Source: Sanghuangporus weigelae
Taxonomy: Eukaryota; Basidiomycota; Agaricomycetes; Hymenochaetales; Hymenochaetaceae
DNA: 64,000 bases
Direction of reading: 5' to 3'
Assembly (NCBI GenBank): GCA_033182465.1
Contig: CP137320.1
Location: 1,178,001-1,242,000 of the forward strand
Part shown: positions 13,595-24,318 of the stretch, piece by piece
How the letters are laid out: each line of letters starts with the position of its first letter
Numbering within the stretch: position 1 is the stretch's first letter
Program-made: the position numbers and the translations under genes
The notes under the pieces: model-generated
Told to the model about the DNA's origin: nothing
The model's database searches: none
Seen by the model: only the letters and a program-made list of their open reading frames with translations

Positions 13595-13630
<36 letters not shown>

Positions 13631-13843
13631 TGGTTGTTGTGGTTGCTGCTGCTGCTGCTGCTGCACTTGTTGCTGTTGCGCCTGCTGTTGCTGCTGCTGT
13701 ATATGTTGAGCACCCTGGGCCGGAAAGCCAGCGATATTGCTCAACATCTGTGCGTGACGAGGGGTGTAGACGTTTGGAGAGACGGTGCCGTGGCCGTTGG
13801 ACGGAATGGGAGCTCGAAATACTTCGTGGGAACGGATGGACAT
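10822..13843 (-). CDS. Striatin family WD40 protein (STRIPAK scaffold)
   Basis: Scaffold of the STRIPAK phosphatase/kinase complex (PRO11 in Sordaria, Far8 in yeast), which controls hyphal fusion and sexual development. The start at 13843 gives MSIRSHEVFRAPIP, then a long glutamine tract (about 13594-13700). The caveolin-binding and coiled-coil region follows: NLSNILHFLQSEWRRYER, NEWEIERAEM, then, after an intron, ARIALLEGERRSFENTRID and LLRRIKMLEFALRMER. These match the animal striatin N-terminus nearly block for block. A low-complexity middle carries another Q-rich part. The WD40 propeller occupies about 10822-12100 (LTLRGHTAPVTALAHS, SASLDSSIRVW, CGAEGAVKVWD, SGGHDCSVRFWD, SAGADGVVKLHASS). 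About seven exons. The WD40 half alone would be ambiguous; the N-terminus decides it. Confidence 0.95.
13594..13700 (-). repeat. CAG/CTG microsatellite coding polyglutamine in striatin
   Basis: On the plus strand this is a run of ctg/ttg triplets broken by a few tgg, cac and gcg codons. Read on the minus strand it gives long glutamine blocks separated by A, V and P. It lies just before the striatin coiled coil. Pure ctg runs of this kind are usually length-variable between strains. Confidence 0.9.
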
Positions 13844-14290
13844 TTCAGGAAGCAGTGACGCTAACAATTCAATGTGAGTCTGACAGTGCCGTAGACAGCC
13901 AGGCAATCGAGCGTGCCCTTGCTGGATTCAAAGAGGCAGGAAAGTGACGAGGAATCCGGCGAAAAATCAGACCTTCCATCAAACCGTCGATTCTCTTTGG
14001 CGATCCTTATTTATACGTACAAAATACCGAGATACTCTATAGCTATTGTCTCCGAGCCTCAAGGCAGCATATACTTTACTTTAGCGCCGTCGCCATTATT
14101 AAAGACACGTATCAATATGGCCTCAGCGGACTTGATGCACTTGTTCTTTCAGACATCAATGTTATTTGTTTTGTAGAGGCTCATATGAGATAGCTAGTCG
14201 CCGCCGATGTGGTCTACAAACAGCCGCCAGGAAGATAAATGATGCGAGTGATGGAACACAGAATGGAACCAAACGAGAAGAGAAAGTCGT
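13844..14290. other. Intergenic, striatin promoter and TMA7 3' flank
   Basis: About 450 bases between two minus-strand genes. The left part is the striatin promoter and 5' leader and the right part the 3' flank of TMA7. An AT-rich patch lies around 14005-14060. No supported gene. Confidence 0.55.
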
Positions 14291-14711
14291 CTATTTCTTT
14301 CCTGACCTGTAAGCAAATTTCAGCGACACGTTCGTTTTTTGAGTATATCGAACATACTTCTTGATACCGCCTCCGGGAGCTCCGCCTGAAGAATCCGTAA
14401 ATCAAGCTATAATGACCATCCATGGCTAGTACTCACCCTTGGCAGCTACAGAAACAAAAACCAAGTAAGATCCGTGTTCCGTTGCTGAAACGTCTCAAAA
14501 AGTACACATACCTTTGGCCTTTGCTTCAGCCAGTGCGGCAGCTTCAGCTCTCTTCTTCTCCTTGAACGCCTTGTCACTCTCGTCCTCGTCCTTCGCCGAC
14601 TTCTTAGGCGTCTAATAAGCAGAGGGACATCAACTTTACTAGTCACGCTGGCCATCAATCGACGATACGTGCCTTCAGAGGCTTGAGTTTACCGCCTTGT
14701 CTGCCAGACAT
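14291..14711 (-). CDS. TMA7: Translation machinery-associated protein 7
   Basis: Small basic protein that associates with ribosomes. Splicing yields 63 residues against 64 in yeast Tma7. Five exons: 14673-14711, 14512-14611, 14437-14445, 14358-14385 and 14291-14306, totalling 192 bases with the stop. The product begins MSGRQGGKLKPLK and ends GGAPGGGIKKSGKK, both hallmarks of the family; the middle is KAFKEKKRAEAAALAEAKAK. Two features are odd. The third exon is only 9 bases. The first intron starts with GC rather than GT (AAG then GCACGT); no GT site gives an open frame here. The sequence match on both sides makes this structure secure. It shares a 116-base divergent promoter with the esterase gene to its right. 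Confidence 0.93.
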
Positions 14712-14827
14712 GATGGGTGTTTTCGACTACTAAAATATGCTTGGTGGGATATTTTATACGTGATGTTATGTACCATATTTGGTATGTTGATCAGCAGTAC
14801 TAGTAATCTGTTGTCCTCCCGGTTGAA
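14712..14827. promoter_or_regulatory. Short divergent promoter, TMA7 / secreted esterase
   Basis: Only 116 bases separate the two start codons. The stretch is AT-rich, with ttttatacgtg near 14751 and several tata/atat elements. Both core promoters must lie here or inside the 5' leaders. Confidence 0.5.
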
Positions 14828-17800
14828 ATGAAAACCATCGTGTTGGCCATGAAATCACTGTTGTCGCTCGTAATAACCTCTTCTGTTGCCATCTTTGCCT
14901 CCTGTATGCGTGTTTCATCTTTTGAGCTACCTGCGGGAATGAGCCAAGAAACGTTGGACCTCAATGCTGAGCTGGATCAATGGCAAATCTTACTCAATAA
15001 TAACTGGGATGTGGGTGTCAGAACATTCGAGGAACGACCGCTCTGACTAGACTTTGCACGTTGAAATAAACCAGGTTCTCGGACCTTTTCCCATTCATGC
15101 AAGAGAACAGCATTTCATATCACCGGGATTCCCTCTGAACTGTGAGAACAGATGCCGAACTTGCCTTAAATATCAAACCGCCTTGCTGAGTCGCTCAAGA
15201 CTTTAGTGACGAGTCCGTATCAGCATGAGGAGACCAGGACATGGCCGTCATCTCTCGCCGAAAATGCGGAAGTGACTTGGAGGAAAGTTTCAGCTTCGGG
15301 AGGAAGTCTCGCCGTGTCGTTCCCTGACGTTAGGTACTGCACTCTAGTATTTCTTGCATGAACTTTCATTTTAATTCCTGGTGATTGAACCTTAGATGGT
15401 CAAAAATCAGGGCCACAGAAGGTTGGGCTGGTCTTCAGCATCACGCAATATTACATACGTCTCTCACTGTCATGCCACCTCGGGACGGAGGGCCTGATAT
15501 ACAAGCACCTCGGGTTCGCGTCCGACTGATTCAAGGTTCCTTCTTTGCAATCTTACCGAGAGAATCTTCGGGCTTCAATCCAGAATGGCATGCAGGAAAT
15601 ATCTATGATATGCACCGAGCTCCCGCAAACGCAGTCGAACTGCCGGGGAAAGTGAATTACGACAAGGCTACAACATTTGATTTCTTTGTAAGTGGTGATT
15701 ATGAGGTGAGTATTCGCCTTCTTCAATTGTCTCTATTCAAGGATTACATTAACGTGTTAATGGCGCTTGGAACCAGATCCGACTGTTCAATGATCCGCGT
15801 GATACTGGTCAAGAAACACCGACTCTCAGGATAAACGTAGCCGTAATAGCAGAAGAGAAGCAGAAGATTGTCGTCAGAGAACAGGGCCATGATGTCGTGT
15901 GCGATTTTGTGGATGGTTTCGCTTTTGGAGATGCACTGGGTATTGGAATTCGAAGCGTCGAAGGATGGTGGACCGTCAACGATATTGAGCTACCCGAGCA
16001 GATTCCCTCGGTAGGTAACGACATTCTCACGACCTACTCCCATAGATACTGATCTCAGATACCATTCCAGAATATTTCTCTGAGTATCCTCGATCGTCAA
16101 GTGATCGCTCCATCTCAGACTCGCATCGTCCCTATACTGATCAAACAAACTGGAAACTATGACGGACGGACGTTATCATTCAACATCACCCTGTCAGAGA
16201 ATCCGAAGCAGAGCGATGCTTCAGAATCGGCGAGTGTATCTATACCCGTCACTCTTTCTCTGCGGCAACTGCGGCCCTGGACTTCTTTGTCCTTTGAGCC
16301 CATCCGAGCGACGTTTTACTTTGCGAAAACCCATCCCACATATTTCCTTGCGAAGCCTCCCAAAGCTACCAGAGATGATGGTTATCCGATCCCTATTCTT
16401 GCGCTTCGTGAGACGACCCTTGTTTTTCCCGTATACATTCTGTGCGAGTGTTCTGATCAAGAACTATTTAGATGGTGCAGGAGTAGACATCATTACGCAG
16501 CCCTTTTGGGCCAATGCCATCCCGCGCCAGGAATACAGCTGGGTTGTCATGCCATTTGGCCGGACTGAATGGGTGAATACCAAAGTTCTTTCCTCTCGAA
16601 CTTTCATGACTATAAACATGAACAGGGTCTGGATTGGCATGGACCTAGTGCTTCTGAGGCCTGGGCAAGTCTAATAGCCCTAAGCAACATTCTAAGCAAA
16701 AACGAATACTGGAGGTCCTGGCACTTTCCATCCGAGTCGCGGGCGATGATCATCGGCCACTCAAATGGGGGCCAAGGTACCTGGTATCTGGCGAGTCGCT
16801 TTCCAGATCGAACACATGCAGTGATTGCTGCAGCAGGATTTCTTAACGCTGCCGCTTACGTTCCTCTCACTTTGTCCCGGGGCGCACGGTTTACCGATCC
16901 TGCGCTTCGTTCTGTGCTGGAAAGCTCGTTTACTCCAGACGATAATGCCTTGTTCCTTGGGAATTTGGCAGACACTGTCCCTGTGCTTGCTGTGCATGGG
17001 TAAGGAAAGTATCCATTTTCTGCGACAAAGTAGCTGAATGTGGTGGTCTGTAGGGGCAACGATACCAACGTGCCGACCTGGCATTCCCGAGAATGTGTTT
17101 CTATTATCAAGTCTTTGGGACATGGGCTTAACGTGACGTGAGTCAAGAACTCTCAATAGTCTACACGAGTTCTTTTCAATCGACCAATCGCTTGTAGGTT
17201 TCATGAAGACGAAGGCCAACCTCATTGGTATCCTAACGTATTTGAAAGCGAGCAAGTGCGGTCCTTCCTCCAGGAAGCTCTTGTCTCGAAGGTTCAAGAA
17301 CAGCATCCATTCTCCGAATCGTTTGAGTTCACTTTAACGGTAGCTGATCCTGTGCGTTCCGGAAGTAAAAATGGATGGAAGATCGAGGAATTGGTTGTTC
17401 CTGGCAGGTACTCGTTCTTTGGCCTATATTCAAGTGGGCACACAACTGACATGTTTCTGTTTCGTTGTAGACTTGCTCGTCTGCATGTGGAAACGCGAGA
17501 TGACATTACTGTCGTGAGGACGGTCAATGTGCGCAGCTTCTCACTTGCCAATAATATACATACGGACCATGGAACAATGGTCATTGATCGAACTAGGCTG
17601 GCCAGGAGTATTCAAGAGCGAAGGTTCTCACTCGCAGCTGCTGCGACTTGGATCGTATGTCGTTCTCCATTGTCTTCACCTTTGACAAGTATCGATCATG
17701 ACGAAAAATGCCTTCTCAGGAACGCGAAGCCGCCCTGTCATCCCGTCCTATGCCTCCAGGAAGAGCGCAGAATATTTTTGATACTCCAGCTCCCTTGACA

Positions 17801-18448
17801 ATTATCATCTCATCAGACGCAAGAGTCTACCCAAAAATGTTATCAGCGGCACTTCGTATCGCGCAAGCATTGGATGTCTATCTTAAACTCGACAGTGAGA
17901 TATTATTGGATACCGATGCTGTACACGTTGTCGAGTCGACAAATCGAGAAGGGTTGGTGGGACATCGTTTACGAGGAAATCTCATTATCCTAAGTGGTGC
18001 GGAGAACGCGCTGTCCAGAAAACTCCTAACAAGCCCTGCAACTGGCCTTCAGACGGAGTTTGGGTTGTCCGAGGATGGCACCTGGGTATTTCGAGGCGAG
18101 CCCTTAGATAAGGGACATGACAATCTCGGCATACTTTTCACTCACCCACATCCCACATCCCCGACCGGATCGGTGGTGTTTCTTTCTGGTACCTCACTCC
18201 TCACCGATCCGGGTTCGCAGGGATTCGAACGAGTACTCCGTCTTTTGGTGCCCCGAACAGGAATTGCAGTTCCTGATTGGATAATTGTCAGAAAGGATAT
18301 CGATCGGCTTGGTGCCGGTGGTGTGATTGGGGCTGGGTAAGTTTGCCTTTCAATTCACGAGTTTATTCGGATAATTTCTAATTCTGCGCTTTAAAGAGTT
18401 TGGGATTCGACATGGAAATGGAATGAGGCAATGTCATACACGCATTGA
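14828..18448 (+). CDS. Large secreted alpha/beta-hydrolase (S9 peptidase/esterase-like)
   Basis: Probable extracellular or secretory-pathway serine hydrolase of about 870 residues in roughly ten exons. The N-terminus has a signal-peptide-like hydrophobic stretch (SLLSLVITSSVAIFASCM). A beta-rich domain follows (VLGPFPIHAREQHFISPGF, AENAEVTWRKVSASGG). The catalytic domain has the nucleophile elbow GHSNGGQGTWY near 16760, the likely acid in HGGNDTNVPTWHSR (about 17050) and the likely His in EGQPHWYPNVF (about 17215). A C-terminal domain ends in VWDSTWKWNEAMSYTH, stop at 18446-18448. Fungal relatives are usually annotated as prolyl-oligopeptidase-like; the substrate cannot be told from sequence. 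The triad is my reading from spacing. An earlier or later start within the first exon is possible. Confidence 0.82.
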
Positions 18449-18892
18449 ACATAACAATATTAATGCTATATTTATTACTCACACTTTGTATCTTGCACAT
18501 GAATATAGCCGAGAAACTCAAAAGATTTAATGTAAAGTTCTAGCCTATAGAGCTGATTCAATAGGGAATGCGAAAAAAGGCTTGATCAGTGAGTATTACT
18601 GTCTCTGTTGCATTTCGCGACTTCCTAGTTGGAATTAAGAAATACGGGTATGTTTTGGCAGTACGTTCCCATTGTTACCGACTCGGACGGCCACAATTAC
18701 ACTGTCGATGGCAAAGTCTCAAACAGACGAGCTCCACGCGTTTGGTGGATAAAAACACGTTTTCATTAGTTCAAATAAGCATATACAGCTATTCAGGGAC
18801 TGGATGTTGGCTTTGAGTTCGTATCGTCAAGTATCATGGGTTCTAACCCGTAGTAGAGGATCAATTCTAATAAAACGTGACGTATAAAGATT
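18449..18892. other. Convergent intergenic region
   Basis: Two 3' flanks, AT-rich especially at 18455-18530. The short open frame at 18589-18816 has no recognisable features. Nothing else is seen. Confidence 0.55.
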
Positions 18893-19951
18893 TTAAGCGA
18901 AGAAGGCCATGGCTAATGCTGCACCGAGAAGGGCAGTGACAGCGGATGTTGTAAATCGGGTAGCATCTAAAAGTGGTCGCAGTCGATTAGGGTTATGCGA
19001 ACAAACGGAAATCAGGAAGTACACGAACCAGATGATGAGCCACCTGAGCCAGAGGCTGTAGCAGTATTCGTGGGTGATGCAGCAGCACTTGCACCGAATC
19101 CGCCTAATACGATAGGACCTGTGCTCTCCTGCAAATTGTGGATATGAATGATGGCAACAAGGGAAAGGATTATGAATATAAGACTTACAACAGGTTCATT
19201 CTGGCCAATAGCCATTGCTTCGGCTTGGAACGCGTCGAAAGTATTCGAGCCAGTCGTAGGTGCATTGATGGCGCTGAATAAATGAATCAGTTTTCAAGTC
19301 TGGTAGCGACTATCGTTTCGCTTACCCAACCATACCGAGGCCGCAGTGCATTGGCATTTTGCAATGGAACCAAATTGCTATGAGACACGTTCAGATATAT
19401 GGCTCGAAGCAGGCATTTGAAAATAAAAATACTCACGGATCTGGTCATTAGTGATGTTGATTGAGAACTGTACGCCGGCTTGGAAGGAGGAGTCGAAGCC
19501 GGCAGGAGCGCCTGTGCTAGAGTTGGCAGCTAGAGGTGTGCATGGGTCGGCGAAGGATGATTGAGTCACGGTATGTGAGAGACCGGCACTGAGAAATATG
19601 GCTCAGTTTCTTGTAGATACTGTGGAAGATGGTTTATAGGCATACTTAGGGAAGAAGAAAGTGACAATCGTGCCATTCGGTGCGGTGAAGTTGGCTGGGC
19701 TGTATGCAAAATTGCCCCCAGGAGCAACATCAACCTAAGCGACGTGAGGAAACTTCGTACATAGAGGGGAAATAAAATCTCACGTTTACGAAGCCATTAC
19801 CACTTGGAGGAGCAGTAGGTGCCGAGGCTGCTGCTGCTGAACTTGATGATCCTCCAGAGTTTCCGCCATTCGATGGGGGAGCATAGCCATATTGAGCGAC
19901 TACGAAGGCAGGGAGAGCAAGGGCAGAGATGGCGGCGGTTGTGAAATACAT
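18893..19951 (-). CDS. Extracellular serine-rich cupredoxin, probably GPI-anchored
   Basis: Cell-surface blue-copper-fold protein of the fungal extracellular serine-rich family. It begins with a signal peptide (MYFTTAAISALALPAFVVAQ) and a Gly/Ser/Ala/Pro linker. The cupredoxin domain is split over four or five exons: FAYSPANFTAPNGTIVTFFF, then AGLSHTVTQSSFADPC, then INITNDQ and IWFHCKMPMHCGLGMV. The likely type 1 copper ligands are His in LSHTV, Cys in FHC, His in MHC and Met in GLGM, all present. After the domain comes a Ser/Thr/Gly-rich tail. A hydrophobic C-terminus (TTSAVTALLGAALAMAFFA) fits a GPI-anchor signal. The family is common in wood- and litter-decay fungi; its substrate or partner is unknown. 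Boundaries of the tail exon are inferred. Confidence 0.88.
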
Positions 19952-21060
19952 TATGAGCGGAGACGACTCGAGGTAGTTTGTTCTATGCTAAGAGAGACGA
20001 ATGGGAATGCGGGCAGGAAAGTGAGAATGAGAATGTGTACCTCTTAATATGCGCGCTCTTTTCTTCTGCGAGAACTGCGGAGAGGGAGACGACGCGAACT
20101 TGGTGATGGACGGGCACGATCAGTACTGTTGCACACATGCGAAATGCCTCAGAATGAAACGATGCTCTCACGTCGAACGAGACGATCTTCTGGTCCTGGG
20201 AATGAAAGCACCATCGCAGGCAGATTCATTCCGCCTCAGAACCAATGCCGACGCAGTGCGCCTTTGAAATGATTCGGCATACATAGAGAATACCCAATCG
20301 AACTTCACCGGCGTGGAGTTTGAGATAGGGCCGCCTAGTATAGCACCCGCAGAGATGCAATTAAAGCGAAGAACTGTGACTGAGAGCTGTGAAAAGAGGT
20401 CAGTTCAGGCGCACGAAGCATATCTAGGGCGCGATCAGAAAATTGTTCAATTTCCAATTAAGCACCCGGTTTTATAACGAAGGCGCGCTCGCCCAATACG
20501 GCTACTCTCTTTCAAGACATTCAACTGATTATATAAAGCTCAGTAATAAGCAGGACCTGAATAAAAGGACAATCAGCTCAGAGCAGGCGAATGCATATCG
20601 TGGGTGCGTGCCTCGAAGAATGCGCTTCGACTTCCCACACCGCGCTCCGCAGCAACATGCATGCAGAGCGCTATCAAGAAAGCGCCTCACACATGATCTG
20701 CCCTGTCGACACGCGCCTTTCAAACCCTTACATTCTAAAAATGACACCCGAATCCAGCACTGTGCCGTGCGACTGGGTCGCACAGAGGATGATTGGTCCG
20801 CCGGTCTGTGCGAAACCACTCTCGCTCATTGGTGAAGATAAATCACAGTGCGAGTTAAGATGAGGGACATGCCGGACGGCCCTCCGTGCCAGAGAAAGCA
20901 AGGTCTAGATAAACTCTGACTCACGCAAACCATGCTGTCAGCACGAGGGTGTGGATGTCCGATTAAGCATTAAATTTAGTCTATAAAAACAAGTGTCATG
21001 TATCCTACACGACGCACCAATACACCACTGGAAAAACAAAATATATCTCCAACGCGTTCT
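19952..21060. other. Gene-poor 1.1 kb, cupredoxin promoter side
   Basis: This interval lies between the start of the cupredoxin gene and the stop of POLD2. It must contain the cupredoxin promoter. A TATA-like tatataaa occurs near 20529 on the plus strand, about 60 bases before an ATG that opens a 90-codon frame (20591-20863), but that frame resembles no protein I know and its antisense is also open. No RNA gene or repeat seen. Confidence 0.4.
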
Positions 21061-22869
21061 TCATTGATGCTGTCCTAACGAACCGAACTCCACGCATTTC
21101 ACCTCCAGATTCCGCAAGTTTACCAGTACCAAGCATCCAGAATCCTTGAAGGATGGCACTAACACGACTCTGCATCTTCGTTCCACCTCTGAGTCGTCGC
21201 CGAAGTCATTGCTGCTGACGAGACGAGTTGCAAATTCCGGCTGGCAGCCGACAATGTACAGATCGGGTGTCTGCTTCATTACGAACGGATCTGCGTTCAA
21301 ATATGGGTAGCACCATAGAGTATCTGGTGCCGTGGGCGCTGTATGTCTCCATTGTAACGTAGCGCAGGCAAGATCCAATCGCGTCGTCGGTGGCGATGGT
21401 ACATACTTGTACATATCCTCGACTGATTGTCCGGAATGAACGTACAACAGTCGCTGGAAATTGCTCTGTCCAGTTTCTGAGGAAGTCGACCTCAAACCTA
21501 ACCAAACAGGATTTGTTTCACTGGCAAAATTCTGGAATGATTTGGCATCTCCAAACATTCCGCGTGGAAGAGCTTGCTGAGGCAAGAGGGTACTTGAAGG
21601 ATCTTTTGCACCCGGAAGAAGGTGGACAGGCATGACGCTCGCAATATCATGCAGGAATTCCCCTAGCGCATTCGTAGGTGCAGGAGAGAAATTAGATGTC
21701 TCTTGACCAAAACGTTTCTAGGAAAGTATCAATAAACGATCCGTTGCCTGGATTCAGATAGAAAATCGATACTCACCAATCTTGAGCTATTTTCCGCGAC
21801 AGAGGGTTTTGCTTCTGATGCTATTGACACTGGAGCTAGAGAGTTTCCCGCAATAATCAATCGCGTTATCTGGAGGACATCGTCTTCTTGAGCGCCACCT
21901 TCACCAGCTAGATACTCAACGAGCAGTTGAACGCGTAGGTCACGTATCGTTTCCAGGTCTATTTCAAGACCCGATATGAAAGCAACCCATTCGTCTCGAG
22001 AGTTAGCTTCAAGTATGAATAGGTACTGTAAGCCAAGCTTTGTGGCCGATAGAAGAAAGCCACGCACTGTCTACCTCCATGCTTTCGCTGGAGCCGGGAT
22101 TCTTATATAGCATAGGTGCCATACCTGGAAAACAGACGTCCTTCACCTCAAACGCCCCCGAAGAAGTTTCACGGCCAAGAGCTGCCATGATTACTCCTGA
22201 AACGAGCACATTTCCCCAGCCAGTTTGTATGCCTCTGCCCCCTTCGTCAATGACTCGCATCAGTGCTTCGCCGACTAACTGTATTCGGCCTGAATCATCT
22301 TCAAGTACGATCTCATCATCCGAAGATAGATATTTTTCTCGAGCAGGAGGTTCAGGAAGAGAGCGCTGAGGATATAGGTGAGAACAACTGAAAGACTCGT
22401 TTGGACAGAGCACATACGTCTCGCCCAACATCCTCCAAAACATTCGGCTTTTGTGGCATATTCATATACACTGTCCCGACTATGAAACAGACCTGAGACG
22501 TGACAACGTCTAACACCCGAGGAACAAGAGGCGGTGATCCTGCACCGTACCGGTAAAGATGAGAAGAACTATGGGAGACGTTTTCGCTTACCTCTCAGTC
22601 CTCTCCATCTTTCTCTTACTCTTTCCTCGACGATACTCTTAAGCAGAACGAGGCGTGCAAAATAGATATTTGAAAATTGGTGCCTGTATGATCTGTGCTC
22701 TGTACTCAGCACGAAGGACGGTGTATCTGGTGTTAGTTCGATTTGACTGCATTCTCCTCGCTGAGCAGAATTCCGGACCGGTCTGAGAATTCCATAGCAA
22801 TCAGCAGTTAAGTCGCAGTTGATGTATGCCACGTACGTACAAGGGCTCAATATCTGCAACGCTGGGCAT
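21061..22869 (-). CDS. DNA polymerase delta small subunit (POLD2/Pol31/Cdc1)
   Basis: B-subunit of replicative polymerase delta, nuclear; holds the OB fold and an inactive phosphodiesterase-like domain. Exon one is MPSVADIEPL, joined in frame to PVRNSAQRGECSQI. Conserved blocks are RSYRHQFSNIYFARLVLLK, SIVEERVRERW, then RYLSSDDEIVLEDDSGRI (OB fold) and VSGVIMAALG. The phosphoesterase part includes MPVHLLPGAKDPSSTLLPQQ, LPRGMFGDAKSFQNF and TNPVWLG. Near the end are SGQSVEDMYKY, QWRHTAPTAPDTLWCYPY, DPFVMKQTPDLYIVG and CLVLVNLRNLEVKCVEF. The PGEFDPTNYTLPQQPLH-like and APDTL-CYP blocks are specific to POLD2. About eight exons. Start chosen because the first exon joins in frame to the conserved region. 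Confidence 0.95.
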
Positions 22870-23421
22870 ACTAATAGGTAATACTAGGGGAGAGAAACTT
22901 GAAACGCGTCGAAAACGAGAGCCACAGCACGTGCCAGTCGCGGTCACGATTCTGAAACGCGTTATTTACCAGCGGAGATTAGAGTTCAGACAAGAAAATA
23001 TGCCGTGAAGGCCAATCATCACTCGATAGAAACTCGAAGTTACTTCTCTCTCAGTATGGAGGCTATAAATCTCCCGCATGCATGAACGGTCTAGCCTGTA
23101 CATACGTTTCTATGAGTCTGAGATGTTATGACTAAGAATTAAAATTCGAAGGACCGTCCTTGTATGATTCCGCTCGTTGGCTACCATAGTGCTGTATGAA
23201 GACTATCAAGCTACAAACAAACTCCCGTTTCGTCCAGTCTGGACCTCAGTGCTGGCCGACATGGTTCAAGACACAGGCCCGAGATTGCCAGCGTGAGACA
23301 CGCCAGAACTAGCTCATAAATATTGAACAACCAAGGACTGAAGCTCCATCGCGTCTTGCTTCCAGACCATCGTCATCCATACTTACGCTTTAACCCTTGT
23401 TACTCACAAATTTTTAACATT
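22870..23421. other. Intergenic, POLD2 promoter
   Basis: About 550 bases containing the POLD2 promoter. I see no supported gene, tRNA or repeat. Confidence 0.5.
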
Positions 23422-23817
23422 ATGTTTTCTATCACTACAGGTCCGGCGAGCAACGCACGTACAAGCGAGTCCCGCGTCTTCCTGCCCTTAGAGCCAGGAA
23501 TCTCTCCGTTCCCCATCAAGCGTTCTCCCGTCTATGTGCCTGCCATTTTTGCGAAGCCTGAGTATGAGCTTAACGACGAGCAGGAGTTGGCCGCCGTCTT
23601 CGAAGTCAAGTCTACGCCAAAGCTCACGGCAGTGGCCGCCAGCATAGCAAGCGTCTTTCGCCGCCAAAAATTCGTGCGCGTCTCCGTCGACATTGCAAAG
23701 GTCGAGCCGATGTGGTTTACAAGTCCCGACAACTGGCGTCCCGGTCTGGTGACTCTTGAACAAGCCGCGTCCCGCGAGGACATTGTGAGGAGGCCGGAGG
23801 AGTTTGAACGAGTTTAA
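23422..23817 (+). CDS. Unknown small protein, possibly truncated
   Basis: I do not recognise this family. The open frame codes about 131 residues from the ATG at 23422: a Ser/Thr/Pro-rich start, then PVYVPAIFAKPEYELNDEQ, AVFEVKSTPKLTAVAASIAS, RRQKFVRVSVDIAKVEPMW, WRPGLVTLEQAASRED and RRPEEFERV. Codon use looks coding and the third positions are G+C-rich. The sequence just before the ATG (tcactacag at the start of the frame) could also be a splice acceptor, so an upstream exon is possible. The 3' end is suspicious. A second, related segment lies 236 bases downstream and continues past the point where this frame stops, so this copy may be shortened. No signal peptide or membrane segment is seen. 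Confidence 0.4.
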   Translation: MFSITTGPASNARTSESRVFLPLEPGISPFPIKRSPVYVPAIFAKPEYELNDEQELAAVFEVKSTPKLTAVAASIASVFRRQKFVRVSVDIAKVEPMWFTSPDNWRPGLVTLEQAASREDIVRRPEEFERV

Positions 23818-24008
23818 GACTATTTACAGAGGAAAGGCAGATAATCGCTCGGAGGTGCCTCTCTTTGAGATCGTCTGCTTTGACGATCAGGCCAGTTCGT
23901 TGTTATGTTCCACTCGCTGTGCTGATCATCTGCTTCCAACTCAGATACTGCGACTGAACGCAATTGCATGAGGACCGATTCGATCTGCGGTGTGGATTAC
24001 CCGCCTCT

Positions 24009-24142
24009 CGCGAAGACCTCGAGAGAAGGATGGAGACATTCAGGCGGTACGAAGCTGTTCGCAAAGGAAAGGCTGGCGATCTCACAGAGGTGCCTCTCTT
24101 CGAGATCGCTTGTCTGACCTGGGCTGGCTTTCCTTTGTTATG
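24009..24142 (+). pseudogene. Diverged second copy of the unknown gene's 3' part
   Basis: This stretch aligns with 23773-23907 at roughly 70% by eye over 135 bases. It encodes SREDLERRMETFRRYEAVRK followed by GKAGDLTEVPLFEIACL. The first copy reads SREDIVRRPEEFERV, then, in another frame, GKADNRSEVPLFEIVCF. No start codon and no complete gene can be assembled around it, so I regard it as a relic of a local duplication. A further coding-like frame follows at about 24180-24318 (ALAILIEYSTTLAWRL, SIRVYADETCKRPG) and may belong to the same former gene. Confidence 0.4.
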
Positions 24143-24318
24143 CACATAAAGGTTCGCTGAGCGCTTGCTTTTCACTCAAAGGCATTGGCCATTTTGATCG
24201 AGTACTCAACGACATTGGCATGGCGTCTGACCATTGACTCCATTCGCGTCTATGCCGACGAGACTTGCAAACGACCAGGGTCACATATCGAGTCAGATTC
24301 GCTCGGAGCTGTCTAGGA

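Noticed and set aside
13576-13947. Plus-strand frames rich in Ala or Leu
   Set aside because: They are shadows of the CAG/CTG glutamine tract of striatin on the minus strand.
18205-18235. tRNA B-box-like sequence (gggttcgcagggattcgaacg)
   Set aside because: It sits inside the esterase coding exon and has no acceptor or anticodon stem around it.
20443-20863. Two overlapping plus-strand frames with a TATA-like element upstream
   Set aside because: No recognisable motif, antisense also open, and no splice or codon evidence; kept only as a note in the intergenic entry.
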